Assembly (NCBI RefSeq): GCF_000165485.1
Contig: NC_014623.1
Span: 887,501 to 951,500, forward strand
DNA length: 64,000 bases
Source: Stigmatella aurantiaca DW4/3-1
Lineage (GTDB): Bacteria; Myxococcota; Myxococcia; Myxococcales; Myxococcaceae
Reading direction: 5' to 3'
Positions 1 to 9,324 of the stretch are shown piece after piece. Positions within the stretch are counted from its first letter, which is position 1. Every line of letters begins with the position of its first letter. Below the pieces are notes generated by a model. That model saw only the letters and a list, made by a program, of their open reading frames with translations, did not search any database and was not told the DNA's origin. The position numbers were made by a program, and so were the translations under genes.

Positions 1-1426
1 GGACCACCGAGGTGGGCAGGGCCTCCTGCACCTCCCGCGACTGGCCCGCTTCCAGCCGGGTGGAAGGATCCTTGTACCGGATGCGCAGCGTGGCGAAGGG
101 GGAGGGGCCATGCGCTTGGCCCTCGCGGAACTTCACCTCGTAGAGGGCGGTGACCGTGTGTCCCGCGCCGATGTCGCCCGCATCCACCCGGTCATTGGTG
201 AAGTCCTCCTTGTTCAGCAAGCGGTTCTCGAAGCCGATGAGCCGGTAGCGGGAAACCCGGGCGGGATCGAACTCCACCTGCACCTTCACGTCCCGGGCGA
301 TGAGCTGGAGGGTGCCCGTGAATTGCTCGATGAAGATGCGCCGCGCCTCGGGCAGTGCGTCCACGTAGGCGTACTGCCCATCCCCGACATGGGACAGCCG
401 CTCCATCAGCTCGTCGTTGTAGTTGCCCATCCCAAAGCCCACCGTGGTGAGCCGGACGCCCTGCTGGGCGTACGCTTTCACGGACTGGAAGATGCTGTCC
501 GCCTGGGTGATGCCGTTGTTGGCCACGCCGTCCGAGCAAAGGATGACGCGGCTGGTGGCGCCCTCGCGCACCTGGCTCGCTGCGATGGCATAGGCCACTT
601 GCAGCCCCGCCTGCACGTTGGTGGAGCCCTCGGGGTGGAGGGCGTTGATGGCCTCCAGGATGCGCGAGCGGTCCATGATGCGGGTGGGTTCGAGCACCGT
701 GCGGGCCGTGTCGCCGTACACGACGATGGCCAGGGTGTCGCGCGAGTCGAGCTTCTCCACCAGCATCGCCAGGGAGCGTTTCACCAACTCGAGGCGGTTC
801 TCCATGTTCATGGACCCCGACACGTCGATGGTGAAGACGAGGTGGGCGGGAAGGCGCTCGGCGGCGCTCACCTTCTGGCCTTGGAGGCCCACGTGCAGCA
901 CGTGGTATCCCTGGCGGTTGGGCGAAGGAAAGGCCTCCACTTGCACCCCGAAAGGCTCTGCTCCCGGGTCCTGGTAGTCGTAGCGGAAGGCGTTGACGAA
1001 CTCCTCCACACGGATGGCCTCTTCCGCGGGAAGGTGGTTGCGCGAGAGGTATGCGCGCGCCAGGGCATAGGAGGCGCTGTCCACGTCCACGGAGAAGGTG
1101 GAGACGTTCTCCTCCTCCGTGTCGATGGTGGGGTTCACCCCGTAGTGCTTGAAATACATGTCCGCGAACGGCTTGCCGTTCACGACCGCCACGCGCGAGA
1201 ACTCCGCGGCCTTCTCCTTCTTGGGGGGAGGCCGCGGCGGCGCTCGGGTTTCCGAGGAATCCGCGCGGCCAACGACGACCATCTCCTCGAGCGCGTAGTC
1301 GTCAGGGTCGGTGCCCGGCTCCGCCTTGGGCCGGGGAGGAGGAGCGAGCGCACAGCTCGCAGTGAGGGTCAGCAGCAAGACGGCCGAGAGCGCGGCCCGC
1401 GCGAGCTTCTGGATCGTCAGAGACAT
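1..1426 (-). CDS. von Willebrand factor A domain lipoprotein, YfbK-like (3' end outside window)
   Basis: About 475 codons are visible and the frame stays open to the window edge, so the C-terminus is missing. The ATG at 1426 follows a GGAG box. A lipoprotein signal ends at Cys25 (LTASC), followed by a proline-rich linker and a segment typical of YfbK-type proteins (residues about 85-190). The vWA domain starts near residue 195 with a complete MIDAS motif, Asp201-Val-Ser-Gly-Ser. The family is surface or periplasmic and binds divalent metal through the MIDAS site; its ligand is generally unknown. The C-terminal YfbK domain would lie beyond base 1. Confidence 0.85.
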   Translation of the reverse strand, partial: MSLTIQKLARAALSAVLLLTLTASCALAPPPRPKAEPGTDPDDYALEEMVVVGRADSSETRAPPRPPPKKEKAAEFSRVAVVNGKPFADMYFKHYGVNPTIDTEEENVSTFSVDVDSASYALARAYLSRNHLPAEEAIRVEEFVNAFRYDYQDPGAEPFGVQVEAFPSPNRQGYHVLHVGLQGQKVSAAERLPAHLVFTIDVSGSMNMENRLELVKRSLAMLVEKLDSRDTLAIVVYGDTARTVLEPTRIMDRSRILEAINALHPEGSTNVQAGLQVAYAIAASQVREGATSRVILCSDGVANNGITQADSIFQSVKAYAQQGVRLTTVGFGMGNYNDELMERLSHVGDGQYAYVDALPEARRIFIEQFTGTLQLIARDVKVQVEFDPARVSRYRLIGFENRLLNKEDFTNDRVDAGDIGAGHTVTALYEVKFREGQAHGPSPFATLRIRYKDPSTRLEAGQSREVQEALPTSVV

Positions 1427-1548
1427 GGCTTCTCCGTGCAGCCGGCCTGAGGCAGCCGGGATACCCGGTAAGGTCTCACCAGAGCATGCCGGAAGCTTCC
1501 CGGCATCCTCATCGCTTTCTCACGATTTGCTCATGCGGGCCCCTCGGC

Positions 1549-3633
1549 TCAGGGCGCCAGGGTGATGCTGTCCACCCACGCCTTCGCGCGGCTGACGGTC
1601 GAGCCGGTGTCCGTCGCGGTGACGACGAACTTCAGCGTCACGGTCTGCTGGGAGTAGGCGGACAGATCAATGCCTGCCCGCTGTGTCCAGGTGGACTCGG
1701 TCACGGAGCCGAGGCCGCTCTTGGTGACGGTGTCCACCACCTGGTCGGTGCCGTTGTTGACGACGACGCGGAAGGTGGCCGAGGCCATGATGTTGGCGCC
1801 GGAGAGGTCCAGCTTGCGCCAGTAGGTCAGCTTCGCGTTGGCCGGCACCGTCACGGAGAGGCTGGCGGTCCGGGTGACGGTGTTGAAGGACGGGACGGCG
1901 GAGCCGAGGATGGACTTGCTGCTGGAGGCGCCGGCCTGGTCGCTGGCATCCAGCGCCCACTCCGTGAGCGTCCACCCCGCGTTGTCGGGACCGTTCTGGG
2001 AGAAGCGCTCCGTGAACGCGGCGGCGCCCGCGACCACCGTCACGGCCACGGAGGAGGACGAGGCCGTGTTGCCCGCTGCGTCGTAGGCCCGGGCCTGAAG
2101 CGAGTGGCTCCCCGCGGACGCGGACGCGGTGTTCCAGGTATAGGCGTAAGTGCCGGCAGGCTGGGAGGGGGTTCCCTGGCCCGCGAGCGCCCCGTCGATG
2201 AGGAACTCGACCCGGCTCACCCCGGTGTTGTCGGAGGCGGAGGCGGTGACGCTGACGGCTCCCGTCACGGACGCACCAGGCTGGGGAGAGGTGAGGCTCA
2301 CGGTGGGAGGGGTGGTGTCGGAGACGCCGCCGGTGACGGTGACGGTGACCGCGCTGGAGGTGGTGGCATTGCCTGCCGCGTCAGAGGCCCGGGCCGTCAG
2401 CACGTGGGCACCACTGGAGGCCGTGGCGCTGTTCCAGGAATAGGCGTAGGGCGCGGTGGTATCGGAGCCTACCAAGACGTTGTCGATGAAGAACTCGACC
2501 TTGGAGACGCCGATGTTGTCCGAGGCGTTGGCCGTCACCTGGACGGTGCCGCTCACGGAGGCGCCTTGGGCCGGTGAAGCGAGGCTGACGGTGGGCGCCA
2601 CGGTGTCGGAGTTGGTGTTGTCCAGCCCGAAGAACTTCGCCACGTACCAGGTGGAGCAGATGTCCGTGTCCAGGACGTAGGCGCCCGCCGTCCCGCATCC
2701 CACCGTGGAGCCAGGGAATTTGAAGGCCGGGTCAATGGGCGTGCCGTGCCCCATGCCGGTGAGGGAGTACGTCTCCACGAGCGCCTTGCCCGCCGTGTCT
2801 TTGTAGACCTTGTGGAGGGCGCCGGAGACCGTTTCACTGACGTCCTCGGTCATGTCGATGCCGTGGACCGCCGTCCATTGCTCCACCCCTTCGGTCTGGT
2901 TGGTGTTCTTCACGGTGTAATCGGCCGTGCCATGCCAGAGGGAGATTCGCGGGTAGGCGCCGGTGTAGCCGGTGTAGGCACCCCGCACGAGGTCCTTCCA
3001 CTGGGCGGGGGTCTTGTCCACGCCTGGGCTCATGCAGGAGAAGGCGTTGGTCATCGAGGTGGCGCACTTGTAAGGAATGCCCGCCATGACCGCGGCGCCC
3101 GAGAAGACGTCGGGGTAGGTGGCGGCCATGACGTGCGTCATGGCGCCGCCCGCGGACAGCCCGGTGACGAAGACGCGGCTGGGGTCGATGCCGTGCTCGG
3201 ACTTCATCGTGTCGACCATCTGCTTGATGGAGAGCGTTTCACCTTGGCCCCGGGCCATGTCCCCTGGCTCGAACCAGTTGAAGCAGCTGTTCTGGTTGTT
3301 GGCGCGCTGTTGTTCCGGATAGACGACGGCGAACTTGAGCACGTCGGCCAGGGCGCTCCAGCCGGTGGACGCATAGCCACTGGCTGTCTGAGTACATCCG
3401 TGCATGGCCACGACGAGCGGGGCATTCGCCGGCAGGTTGGCCGGGACGTACTTGTACATCTTCAAGGCGCCTGGGTTGCTTCCGAAGCTGGGCACCTGGG
3501 TCAGCGCGCTCTCCGCCTGGCCGAGGCTCAGAGGCTCATCCGGAGAGGTTTCAGCCGGTCCAGGGGCCCCGCACCCGAGGCCATTCAGGGCAAGAAGCCC
3601 GCCAACGAGACATCCAAGACGCAGCAGCCGCAT
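1549..3633 (-). CDS. Secreted PHB depolymerase/esterase-family lipoprotein with two Ig-like domains
   Basis: 694 residues from the ATG at 3633, which sits 5 nt after GGAG; a GTG at 3639 is an alternative. A lipoprotein signal ends in LNGLGC. Residues about 55-330 are an alpha/beta hydrolase of the PHB depolymerase/feruloyl esterase type: MHGCTQ supplies the oxyanion region, TGLSAGGAM the G-x-S-x-G nucleophile, and GMGHGT the probable His. Two near-repeat bacterial Ig-like domains follow (each about 90 residues, with the SDxxGVSxVEFxID pattern), then a C-terminal beta-sandwich of about 150 residues. It probably hydrolyses polyester or plant-wall esters at the cell surface; the substrate cannot be read from sequence. 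Confidence 0.85.
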   Translation of the reverse strand: MRLLRLGCLVGGLLALNGLGCGAPGPAETSPDEPLSLGQAESALTQVPSFGSNPGALKMYKYVPANLPANAPLVVAMHGCTQTASGYASTGWSALADVLKFAVVYPEQQRANNQNSCFNWFEPGDMARGQGETLSIKQMVDTMKSEHGIDPSRVFVTGLSAGGAMTHVMAATYPDVFSGAAVMAGIPYKCATSMTNAFSCMSPGVDKTPAQWKDLVRGAYTGYTGAYPRISLWHGTADYTVKNTNQTEGVEQWTAVHGIDMTEDVSETVSGALHKVYKDTAGKALVETYSLTGMGHGTPIDPAFKFPGSTVGCGTAGAYVLDTDICSTWYVAKFFGLDNTNSDTVAPTVSLASPAQGASVSGTVQVTANASDNIGVSKVEFFIDNVLVGSDTTAPYAYSWNSATASSGAHVLTARASDAAGNATTSSAVTVTVTGGVSDTTPPTVSLTSPQPGASVTGAVSVTASASDNTGVSRVEFLIDGALAGQGTPSQPAGTYAYTWNTASASAGSHSLQARAYDAAGNTASSSSVAVTVVAGAAAFTERFSQNGPDNAGWTLTEWALDASDQAGASSSKSILGSAVPSFNTVTRTASLSVTVPANAKLTYWRKLDLSGANIMASATFRVVVNNGTDQVVDTVTKSGLGSVTESTWTQRAGIDLSAYSQQTVTLKFVVTATDTGSTVSRAKAWVDSITLAP

Positions 3634-3749
3634 GAGCACTCCGATGTTGAGGGATGCAACGGAGATATCATCTCTGGTGACATCCTCCCTCGAAGATTCA
3701 TGCGCGTGTGGAAGAGCGGCTCGACGCGTGATGTCAGGGACGGAGAGGC

Positions 3750-4157
3750 TCAGGATTCCTTGGCGTTGCGCTCACGCATGTCGGCGACCCAAGCCCGGGC
3801 TTCCTCTTCGGTGTCCTTGAAGACCATGGTCCCTTGCGGCATCCGGCCCAGAAGGGCCAGCGCCCGAATCATCAGGGCGCTGATGGCCCTCATGGTGGTG
3901 CTGGCCCCGAAGAGCACGATGGCCGTGTAGGGGCTCAGACGCGGCTCTTCGCCGATGGCGCGCCGTGCCTCGTGCGAGTAGCCGGAGCCATGGCTCGCAT
4001 CCACGAGCAGGTAGATCCGGCCCTTGCCCTTCTTGAACTCCTCGGCCACGGCGACCGTCTCACGAACCTCCTTCAATCCCATTTGCCCGTGGAGGGTGAC
4101 CCGCACGATGTCTGGCTCCTCCAGGGATAGCTTGTGCGGTCCAAAGCTCATTTCCAT
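3750..4157 (-). CDS. SpoIIAA/STAS-like protein
   Basis: 135 residues with no signal peptide. The first ATG is 7 nt after GGAG. The pattern (a beta strand with VRVTLHGQM, then a helix with EVAEEF-like spacing, IYLLVDASH, and a tail with FKDTEEEARAWV) resembles the SpoIIAA-like/STAS-like proteins common in myxobacteria, where it may act as a regulatory or anchoring module. No catalytic residues are evident. It stands alone, with a degraded dehydrogenase upstream and the esterase gene downstream on the same strand. Family assignment is by overall pattern only. Confidence 0.6.
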   Translation of the reverse strand: MEMSFGPHKLSLEEPDIVRVTLHGQMGLKEVRETVAVAEEFKKGKGRIYLLVDASHGSGYSHEARRAIGEEPRLSPYTAIVLFGASTTMRAISALMIRALALLGRMPQGTMVFKDTEEEARAWVADMRERNAKES

Positions 4158-4365
4158 GGGTCATCTCCGGCGCGCTTCTTCAAAGGCGGTGATGTATCGG
4201 TGGATTGTATCATGTGCTCAGGCCGGGAAACTGGGGTGTATTGCCCCCGCTCGTGGAGGCGCCAGGGGGGAAAGGGCGTGCATGTTTCACGTGAGCGGCC
4301 TCCTCGGATGGGGAGGTGCGTGGAGCAGGAACGCGGGCCGTTCTCTCCGGGCATAGCCTTTGACG

Positions 4366-4730
4366 CAGGCCCTGCTCCGCGGTCCGGAGCCGCCTGGAGA
4401 ACGCGAGGAGGAGGAGCGCGTGCTCGGCGACTGACTCGGCGTTGCCAGTGGCGGCTGCCCGCATGTGGGCAACCCACACCCCCAACGCTGTGGCGGCCTG
4501 CACGTCCACGTTTTCGGAGCCGGTACCGATCGTCTGGACGAACCTCAGGGACGGAAGCTGCAAGGGCTCCCGGGGACGCGGCCACCGGCCGTCACCACCA
4601 CGTCGGGCGGCTCAGAGCCTGAGGGAACCTGGCTTTCCAGGAAGAGAACCTGGTGGGCCGGCAGCAGCACCGCCAGGCGGTCCGCGAAGGTCCGGTACTC
4701 GGGGGTTCGACCGATAAAGGCGATGCGCAT
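4366..4730 (-). pseudogene. Remnant of a D-isomer-specific 2-hydroxyacid dehydrogenase
   Basis: The frame from ATG 4730 begins MRIAFIGRTPEYRTFADRL and runs to PDVVVTAGGRVPG, the usual N-terminal substrate-binding half of a phosphoglycerate-dehydrogenase-like enzyme. It then hits a stop near 4545. Homology resumes in another frame from about 4570: LPSLRFVQTIGTGSENVD, then ESVAEHALLLLAFSRRLR. It stops after AEQGL at about 4366. The NAD-binding Rossmann half with its GxGxxG loop is absent, so the copy has both a frameshift and a large C-terminal deletion. The bases at 4158-4365 and 4731-4950 hold no other gene I can support. Confidence 0.7.
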
Positions 4731-4950
4731 GAGGGGGGGAGCGTACGCTCCGCCGGGCAGAGGATGAGGCGAGATCGACGGTGTTCCATGGGCAGCACAC
4801 CGGGGGGCGAAGTGCCCGAGGCTCCAGCAGCGCATCCGCATGCCGCGACGGCCAGGAGCACCTGGCAGCAGGGCAGGGGACCGTTCCTGGGCCCCCCGGT
4901 TGGCACTCCTCGGGGCCACTCCCACTCTACGAGTCAGAGGAGGTGCACGC

Positions 4951-5505
4951 ATGGATGCGCATCGGCTGCCGAAGGGGCTTGGATGGTTGAGCGTGGGGCT
5001 GGGACTCACCGAACTCACCTTCGCGGAGGGAATCTGCCGTCTCCTGGGCTTGAAAGGTCACGCCGGGGTGGTGCGTGCACTGGGGGCGCGGGAGCTCGTC
5101 ACGGGATTGGGGCTCCTATCCCAACCGGAGCGCCGACCGTGGCTTTGGGGGCGTGTTGCGGGTGACGCCATCGACCTGTCGGTTCTGGGGACCACGCTCA
5201 ATCGCTCCACTGCGGCGACTTCCGCCTGGCGGTTCGCGGCCACGGTGGCGGTCCTCGGCATCACCCTGATCGATGTCTACGCGGCGAGCGCGCCCCGCAT
5301 CCGGAGGGTCTCCAACTCCGGCAAAGGGGATCGCTGGGAGGGGCCCCTGGAGAGCTGGCGCGGCAGTGGCCTCGCCGAGGATGTGGGCGCGAATGCGAAC
5401 GGAGCGGGCGCCGAATGGGACGAGGCAAAGCGGCATCAAATGATGCAGGAGGCTCAGAGCCGGCTCGGATTGCCTGATCCGGAGAACCTGACGCCGCGGC
5501 GCTAA
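4951..5505 (+). CDS. Small membrane protein related to the TM part of cyclase/dehydrase-type proteins
   Basis: 184 residues. The ATG at 4951 is preceded by AGGAGGT at good spacing, which decides the start. The N-terminal 110 residues hold about four hydrophobic segments with the pattern GLGWLSVGLGLTELTF, then RALGARELVTGLGLL, then RVAGDAIDLSVLG. I know this layout from myxobacterial and proteobacterial proteins in which it precedes an SRPBCC (polyketide cyclase-like) domain. Here that domain is missing; the tail is short and polar and ends PENLTPRR. Function unknown. The gene overlaps the end of the convergent M48 gene by 4 bases. Confidence 0.65.
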   Translation: MDAHRLPKGLGWLSVGLGLTELTFAEGICRLLGLKGHAGVVRALGARELVTGLGLLSQPERRPWLWGRVAGDAIDLSVLGTTLNRSTAATSAWRFAATVAVLGITLIDVYAASAPRIRRVSNSGKGDRWEGPLESWRGSGLAEDVGANANGAGAEWDEAKRHQMMQEAQSRLGLPDPENLTPRR

Positions 5506-6407
5506 TGTGTCTGGGGCGCGCGGGTCTTCACCACGGCGAAGCCAGACGGCAGCGGGGGCTTCACGAGCCCCTGGGTTGCCGCCGGAAGCTCGGGGAAGTC
5601 TTCACCGGGGTTCTTGGATGTTTCGAGCAGCGTCACCAGCCGCTTGATACGGTCCGCCTTGCGCGGGTGGTTGGCAAAGCCCCGTCGGCTGTCCGGAATC
5701 TTGCCGAGGAATTGGATGTACTCCTGAGGCTCGTAGCCCGCGGAGACGAGGAGGTGCACCGCCAGCTCGTCCGCGGAGAACTCGTCCTCCTTGCCGAAGC
5801 CGTTCGCGACGATGGAATCCACCACCTTGTCCGTGAGTGAGTCCAGGCGGAGTTTCAGGGCGCTGTTCACCTTGCATTGAGCGACCTGGGTCTCGCCATA
5901 ACGGGTCAGCGCGTGCTTGAGCGTGATGTGGGCGATCTCGTGCGCGAGCACCCCCGCGAGCTGGGCTTCGTTGTCCACGCCCTGGAGCAAGCCCCGGGTG
6001 AGGAAGACGTAGCCGCCCGGCGCGGACACTGCGTCGAAGGACTCGGGATCCTGAAGCGCGCCAAAGGTCCACTGCAACGTGGGGCGGGACGACTGCGCGG
6101 CCAGGTTGCGTCCCACGGTGTTGAGGTATTGGTGCAGTTGTTTCTCGCTCGCGTTGGCGAGCATGAGCCCTCCCCCGCGCCGCACCCAGTTGAGGGCCAC
6201 CGCGCCGCCCAGCGAGTACTCTTCCTGGACGGGGATGTCGGCCTTCAGCTTGTCGCACTCGGGATTGTTGACGATGGAGCGCGAGACATTCTCCGCCGTG
6301 CGGGCAATGGCTCCGCCTGACATGGAGGGCGGCAGGCGCAGCCCACTGCATGAGGCGGACGCCAGGCCAAGCCCCACCACGGAAAGCCGCAGGGCGCGGC
6401 GGCTCAC
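5502..6407 (-). CDS. M48-family metalloprotease lipoprotein
   Basis: 301 residues from the GTG at 6407, which overlaps the stop of the SH3 gene as GTGA, so translation is probably coupled. A lipoprotein signal ends ASASC at Cys20. The zinc motif HEIAH is at residues 156-160 and the third ligand region is DEFSADELA, as in M48 peptidases of the BepA/Oma1-like outer-membrane quality-control group. A conserved YVFLTRGLLQGVDNEAQLAGV segment precedes it. It probably acts in the periplasm on misfolded envelope proteins. It is the last gene of a three-gene operon with the cyclase and the SH3 protein. Confidence 0.88.
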   Translation of the reverse strand: MSRRALRLSVVGLGLASASCSGLRLPPSMSGGAIARTAENVSRSIVNNPECDKLKADIPVQEEYSLGGAVALNWVRRGGGLMLANASEKQLHQYLNTVGRNLAAQSSRPTLQWTFGALQDPESFDAVSAPGGYVFLTRGLLQGVDNEAQLAGVLAHEIAHITLKHALTRYGETQVAQCKVNSALKLRLDSLTDKVVDSIVANGFGKEDEFSADELAVHLLVSAGYEPQEYIQFLGKIPDSRRGFANHPRKADRIKRLVTLLETSKNPGEDFPELPAATQGLVKPPLPSGFAVVKTRAPQTH

Positions 6408-6955
6408 TTTCCACCTCGCCCAGCCACGGCCTGGGGCCCGACCACCGGGAACAGCTGCGCCTTGCGCGCGTGCGCGGCGCACTCACTGGGGCCAATCTTC
6501 TCGGCCAGGGCCTCCAGTTCTTCGAGCTGTTTCATCGCTTGCTCATAGCCTGGGTCGTTCTTGCCCTTGCCATAGTCGATGGCGCCCTTGCTGAGCCCCT
6601 TCACGGCCGCTCCGGAGTTGGCGAAGGCCACCGGATCCACCTGCCGCACCGCCTTGTCTTGAGCGACCAGCTCCATGCTTGGCGGCTTCGTGGACAGGTT
6701 GGACTGGAACACCAGGCCCTGCCGGTTGCCCACCACCACGCGGTGCCACTGCTTGTTCTTCGGATCCGCCCCCTTCCACGTCACGGCTTGTCCGGGTTGG
6801 AGGATGGCCAGGGCGGTGGCGGAAGGGGAGGCACTGGGCATCAACCGCGTGTTGCGCGCCTTGACGTACAGGGTGCCGCCTTCGGAGACGGCCAGGGCCG
6901 GGCTCGCGGCCCCCAGGACCAGCAGGGCTGCCAGCAGTCGTGATCGTTGGCTCAT
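6404..6955 (-). CDS. Exported bacterial SH3-domain protein
   Basis: 183 residues from the ATG at 6955. An upstream ATG at 6976 overlaps the cyclase stop as ATGA and would add seven residues; I prefer 6955 because it gives a cleaner signal peptide and has GAGA upstream. The signal peptide (RLLAALLVLGAASPALA) is followed by an SH3-like fold in residues about 25-85 (LYVKARNTRLMPSAS, then ILQPGQAVTW and WHRVVVGNRQGLVF), the type that binds peptidoglycan or protein ligands. The C-terminal half is helical with no recognised domain. Start and stop overlaps tie it to the cyclase and the M48 protease. Confidence 0.75.
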   Translation of the reverse strand: MSQRSRLLAALLVLGAASPALAVSEGGTLYVKARNTRLMPSASPSATALAILQPGQAVTWKGADPKNKQWHRVVVGNRQGLVFQSNLSTKPPSMELVAQDKAVRQVDPVAFANSGAAVKGLSKGAIDYGKGKNDPGYEQAMKQLEELEALAEKIGPSECAAHARKAQLFPVVGPQAVAGRGGK

Positions 6956-6972
6956 GGCTTTCTCGGTTCCAC

Positions 6973-9324
6973 TCATTTGTCCAGGTTCGTCACCCCATCG
7001 AAGGGGTGGGGGGGAGACTTCTCGAAATTGCGGCAGCGCGCCAGCAGCACGGCGGTGGGGCCGTCCTCGGGGGCCTGGGCCAACCGCTTCTCCAGCACGG
7101 CGGCCGCCTCCGCGAAGCGCGCTTGACGGTAGAGCGTGAGCGCCTCGTGGTAGCGCGCCACCGTCTCGCGTGTGGTGGCCGTCAGCTCGCCTTTGAGCGC
7201 CAGCAACTCGTACACCGTCACCGCCTCGGTCTTGCCCGCCACCCGCACGTTGTCCAGCTCGCGCACCTCGATGGCGTCCTTGGCTCGCGCGTAGGTATTC
7301 GGGCCGATCATGATGAGCGTGCCGTAGGCCTTGTTCGCGCCCTCCAGCCGCGCCGCGAGGTTCATCCCGTCCCCGATGGCGGTGTAATCGAAGAGCTGCT
7401 CGCTGCCGAAGTTGCCCACGAAGAGCTTCGCGCTGTTGAGGCCGATGCGCGTGTAGACATCGGGCAGTCCCTGCTGGCGGAAGTCGTTGCGGAGCGCTTC
7501 GACCTCGGCCTTGGCCCTCAGGGCCCCGCGGCAGGCGCGCACAGCGTGGTCCGTGTGGTTGATGGGCGCTCCGAACAGGCACACCACCGCGTCGCCGATG
7601 TACTTGTCCAGGCACCCGCCTTCCTGGAGCAGCGACGAGCTGACCCGCGTCAGGTACATGTTGAGCACGCGCACCAGCGCGCGGGGATCTTCCCGGAAGC
7701 GCTCGGAGAAGGTGGAGAAGCCGCGGATGTCGCTGAAGAACGCGGTGATCTCCCGCTCCTCGCCATCCAGGCGCGGGAGCTGGTTCTCCTCGATCATCTG
7801 CTCGATGAGCTTGGGCTCCATGTAGCGGCTGAACGCCTGCCGGATGAACGCGGCCTCGCGGTTGGCGAGGAGGTGGTTGGAGGCCACCGCCCCCAGGCTG
7901 GCCAGCAGGCCCGCCACGGCGGGCAGCGCGACCAACAGGTGGACCCGGTCCAAGGACAGCAGGAGGCCCAGCACCAGGAAGACGCCCGGTATCAGGGCCA
8001 GAAGCCATGCCAGCTCCAGCGCCGGCCAGCGCAGCGTCATGAGCAGCACCGTCGAGGCCAAGGCGAGCCCCAGGCTGAACAAGAGGCTCACCCAGAAGGG
8101 GGCCTGGGTGATGAAGCGGCCCGCGAGCAGGTTGTCCAGCACCGCCACCTGCTTGCTCATGCCCGGCACCGTGGCCCCGAATGGCGTCGTCTTCGTGTCT
8201 CCCACCCCCAGCGCCGTGCCACCGATGACCACCACCTTGCCGCGGAACAGGTCCGGAGACAGTCCCGTGGGCTGTCCCTCTTGCCGCAGCGCCCAGGCGT
8301 CCAGCACGCTGAGGAGGGGGATGACGTGGTAGCGCTCGTGCAGCGTGCCGCCAAAGTCGATCTCCGCGCTGCCATCCGCGTTCACCGTCAGCTCGCGCGA
8401 ACCCAGGCGCATCTTCCGGCCGGAGAACTCCAGCGCCGCCGCGCCGAAGAGGTCCGCCGCCAGCGCCACCGGGAGCGTGACGTACGCGTTCGTGCCATCC
8501 GTGTAGGCGAAGCGCGTGCGTCGCATGCTCCCGTCCGGGTCCGGCTCCACCTCCACCAGTCCAAAGCCATCCACCTCGGACAGCAGCGCTGCGATGGGCG
8601 GGACAAGGTGGGGATGCTGCACCAGACCCGGTCTGGGCTCATACTCCAGTTGGGGCAGTGCCCGCCCTCCGGTCTTCACCGGGAACGCCAGCGCTCGCGC
8701 CGAATCCAGCGGATCCGCGGGAGGTTGGACCTTCTCCTCCTCCACCTCTTCGAACTCATCGGTGGGCGCCGCGGGGACTGATGGGACGGCCGGAGGGTTG
8801 GGCGTGGAATCAGGGGGGGCGGGAAGAGGCTGCACGGGCTCCACCCGCGGGAGCGGAGCGGCGCTTGGATGGCTGGAGACGCCCAGGTAGAAGGGCAGGC
8901 CCGTGGCGCGAAGCGCCTCGGCGAAGGCCTGGTCCGCGCTGGGGTCCGTGTCGGGCTCATCCATCACCGCATCGAACATCACGGCCCGAGCGCCGCCTGC
9001 CGTGAGCTCCTCGGCCACGCGGGCCCAGAGGCTGCGCGTCCACGGGTAGTTGCCGAAGTTGCGCGCGTAGGTGCGGTTGGAGCGGATCCCATCCAGGGTC
9101 GACTGATCGATGGCCACCACGACGATGTCGCCGGACAGGCCCGGTCTGCGGGTGAAGGTGGTGAGCGCGCTGTCGTACATCTGGCGCTCCATGTTGGGCA
9201 TCCACAGCCATCCCATCTGCCAGCTCATCGCGGCCACCGCCGTGGCCAGCAGCGCCAGCCCCACCATCCGCGCGAGGTGATTGCGCAGGCGCAGCTTCAG
9301 GATCCTCCGTGTGTCACTCACCAT
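6973..9324 (-). CDS. CHASE2-domain class III adenylate/guanylate cyclase
   Basis: 783 residues from the ATG at 9324. TM1 lies near residues 20-45, then an extracytoplasmic CHASE2 sensor domain (about 45-385, containing IVVVAIDQSTLDGI and the FRGKVVVIGGTALGVGDTKTTPFG signature), three closely spaced TM helices, and a class III cyclase domain. The two metal aspartates are present in AFFSDIRGFSTFSERF and YIGDAVVCLFGAP. A short helical tail resembles a TPR. The protein should make a cyclic nucleotide, most likely cAMP, in response to an envelope signal. It heads an operon with the SH3 and M48 genes. An unusual Pro/Glu-rich insert lies in the CHASE2 domain around residues 195-240. Confidence 0.9.
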   Translation of the reverse strand: MVSDTRRILKLRLRNHLARMVGLALLATAVAAMSWQMGWLWMPNMERQMYDSALTTFTRRPGLSGDIVVVAIDQSTLDGIRSNRTYARNFGNYPWTRSLWARVAEELTAGGARAVMFDAVMDEPDTDPSADQAFAEALRATGLPFYLGVSSHPSAAPLPRVEPVQPLPAPPDSTPNPPAVPSVPAAPTDEFEEVEEEKVQPPADPLDSARALAFPVKTGGRALPQLEYEPRPGLVQHPHLVPPIAALLSEVDGFGLVEVEPDPDGSMRRTRFAYTDGTNAYVTLPVALAADLFGAAALEFSGRKMRLGSRELTVNADGSAEIDFGGTLHERYHVIPLLSVLDAWALRQEGQPTGLSPDLFRGKVVVIGGTALGVGDTKTTPFGATVPGMSKQVAVLDNLLAGRFITQAPFWVSLLFSLGLALASTVLLMTLRWPALELAWLLALIPGVFLVLGLLLSLDRVHLLVALPAVAGLLASLGAVASNHLLANREAAFIRQAFSRYMEPKLIEQMIEENQLPRLDGEEREITAFFSDIRGFSTFSERFREDPRALVRVLNMYLTRVSSSLLQEGGCLDKYIGDAVVCLFGAPINHTDHAVRACRGALRAKAEVEALRNDFRQQGLPDVYTRIGLNSAKLFVGNFGSEQLFDYTAIGDGMNLAARLEGANKAYGTLIMIGPNTYARAKDAIEVRELDNVRVAGKTEAVTVYELLALKGELTATTRETVARYHEALTLYRQARFAEAAAVLEKRLAQAPEDGPTAVLLARCRNFEKSPPHPFDGVTNLDK

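Noticed and set aside
1307-1315. TCGGTGCCC, identical to one end of the MITE
   Set aside because: It lies inside the vWA gene without a partner or TA flank, so it is chance.
2746-3930. Long plus-strand frame over the esterase gene, one of many such opposite-strand frames
   Set aside because: High-GC DNA gives open frames opposite to real genes. This one has His/Gly/Ala-rich composition without domains and the esterase on the minus strand is clearly real.
6940-8781. 613-codon plus-strand frame across the cyclase gene
   Set aside because: Extremely Arg/Gln/His/Gly-rich with no domain; it is antisense to a complete CHASE2 cyclase.
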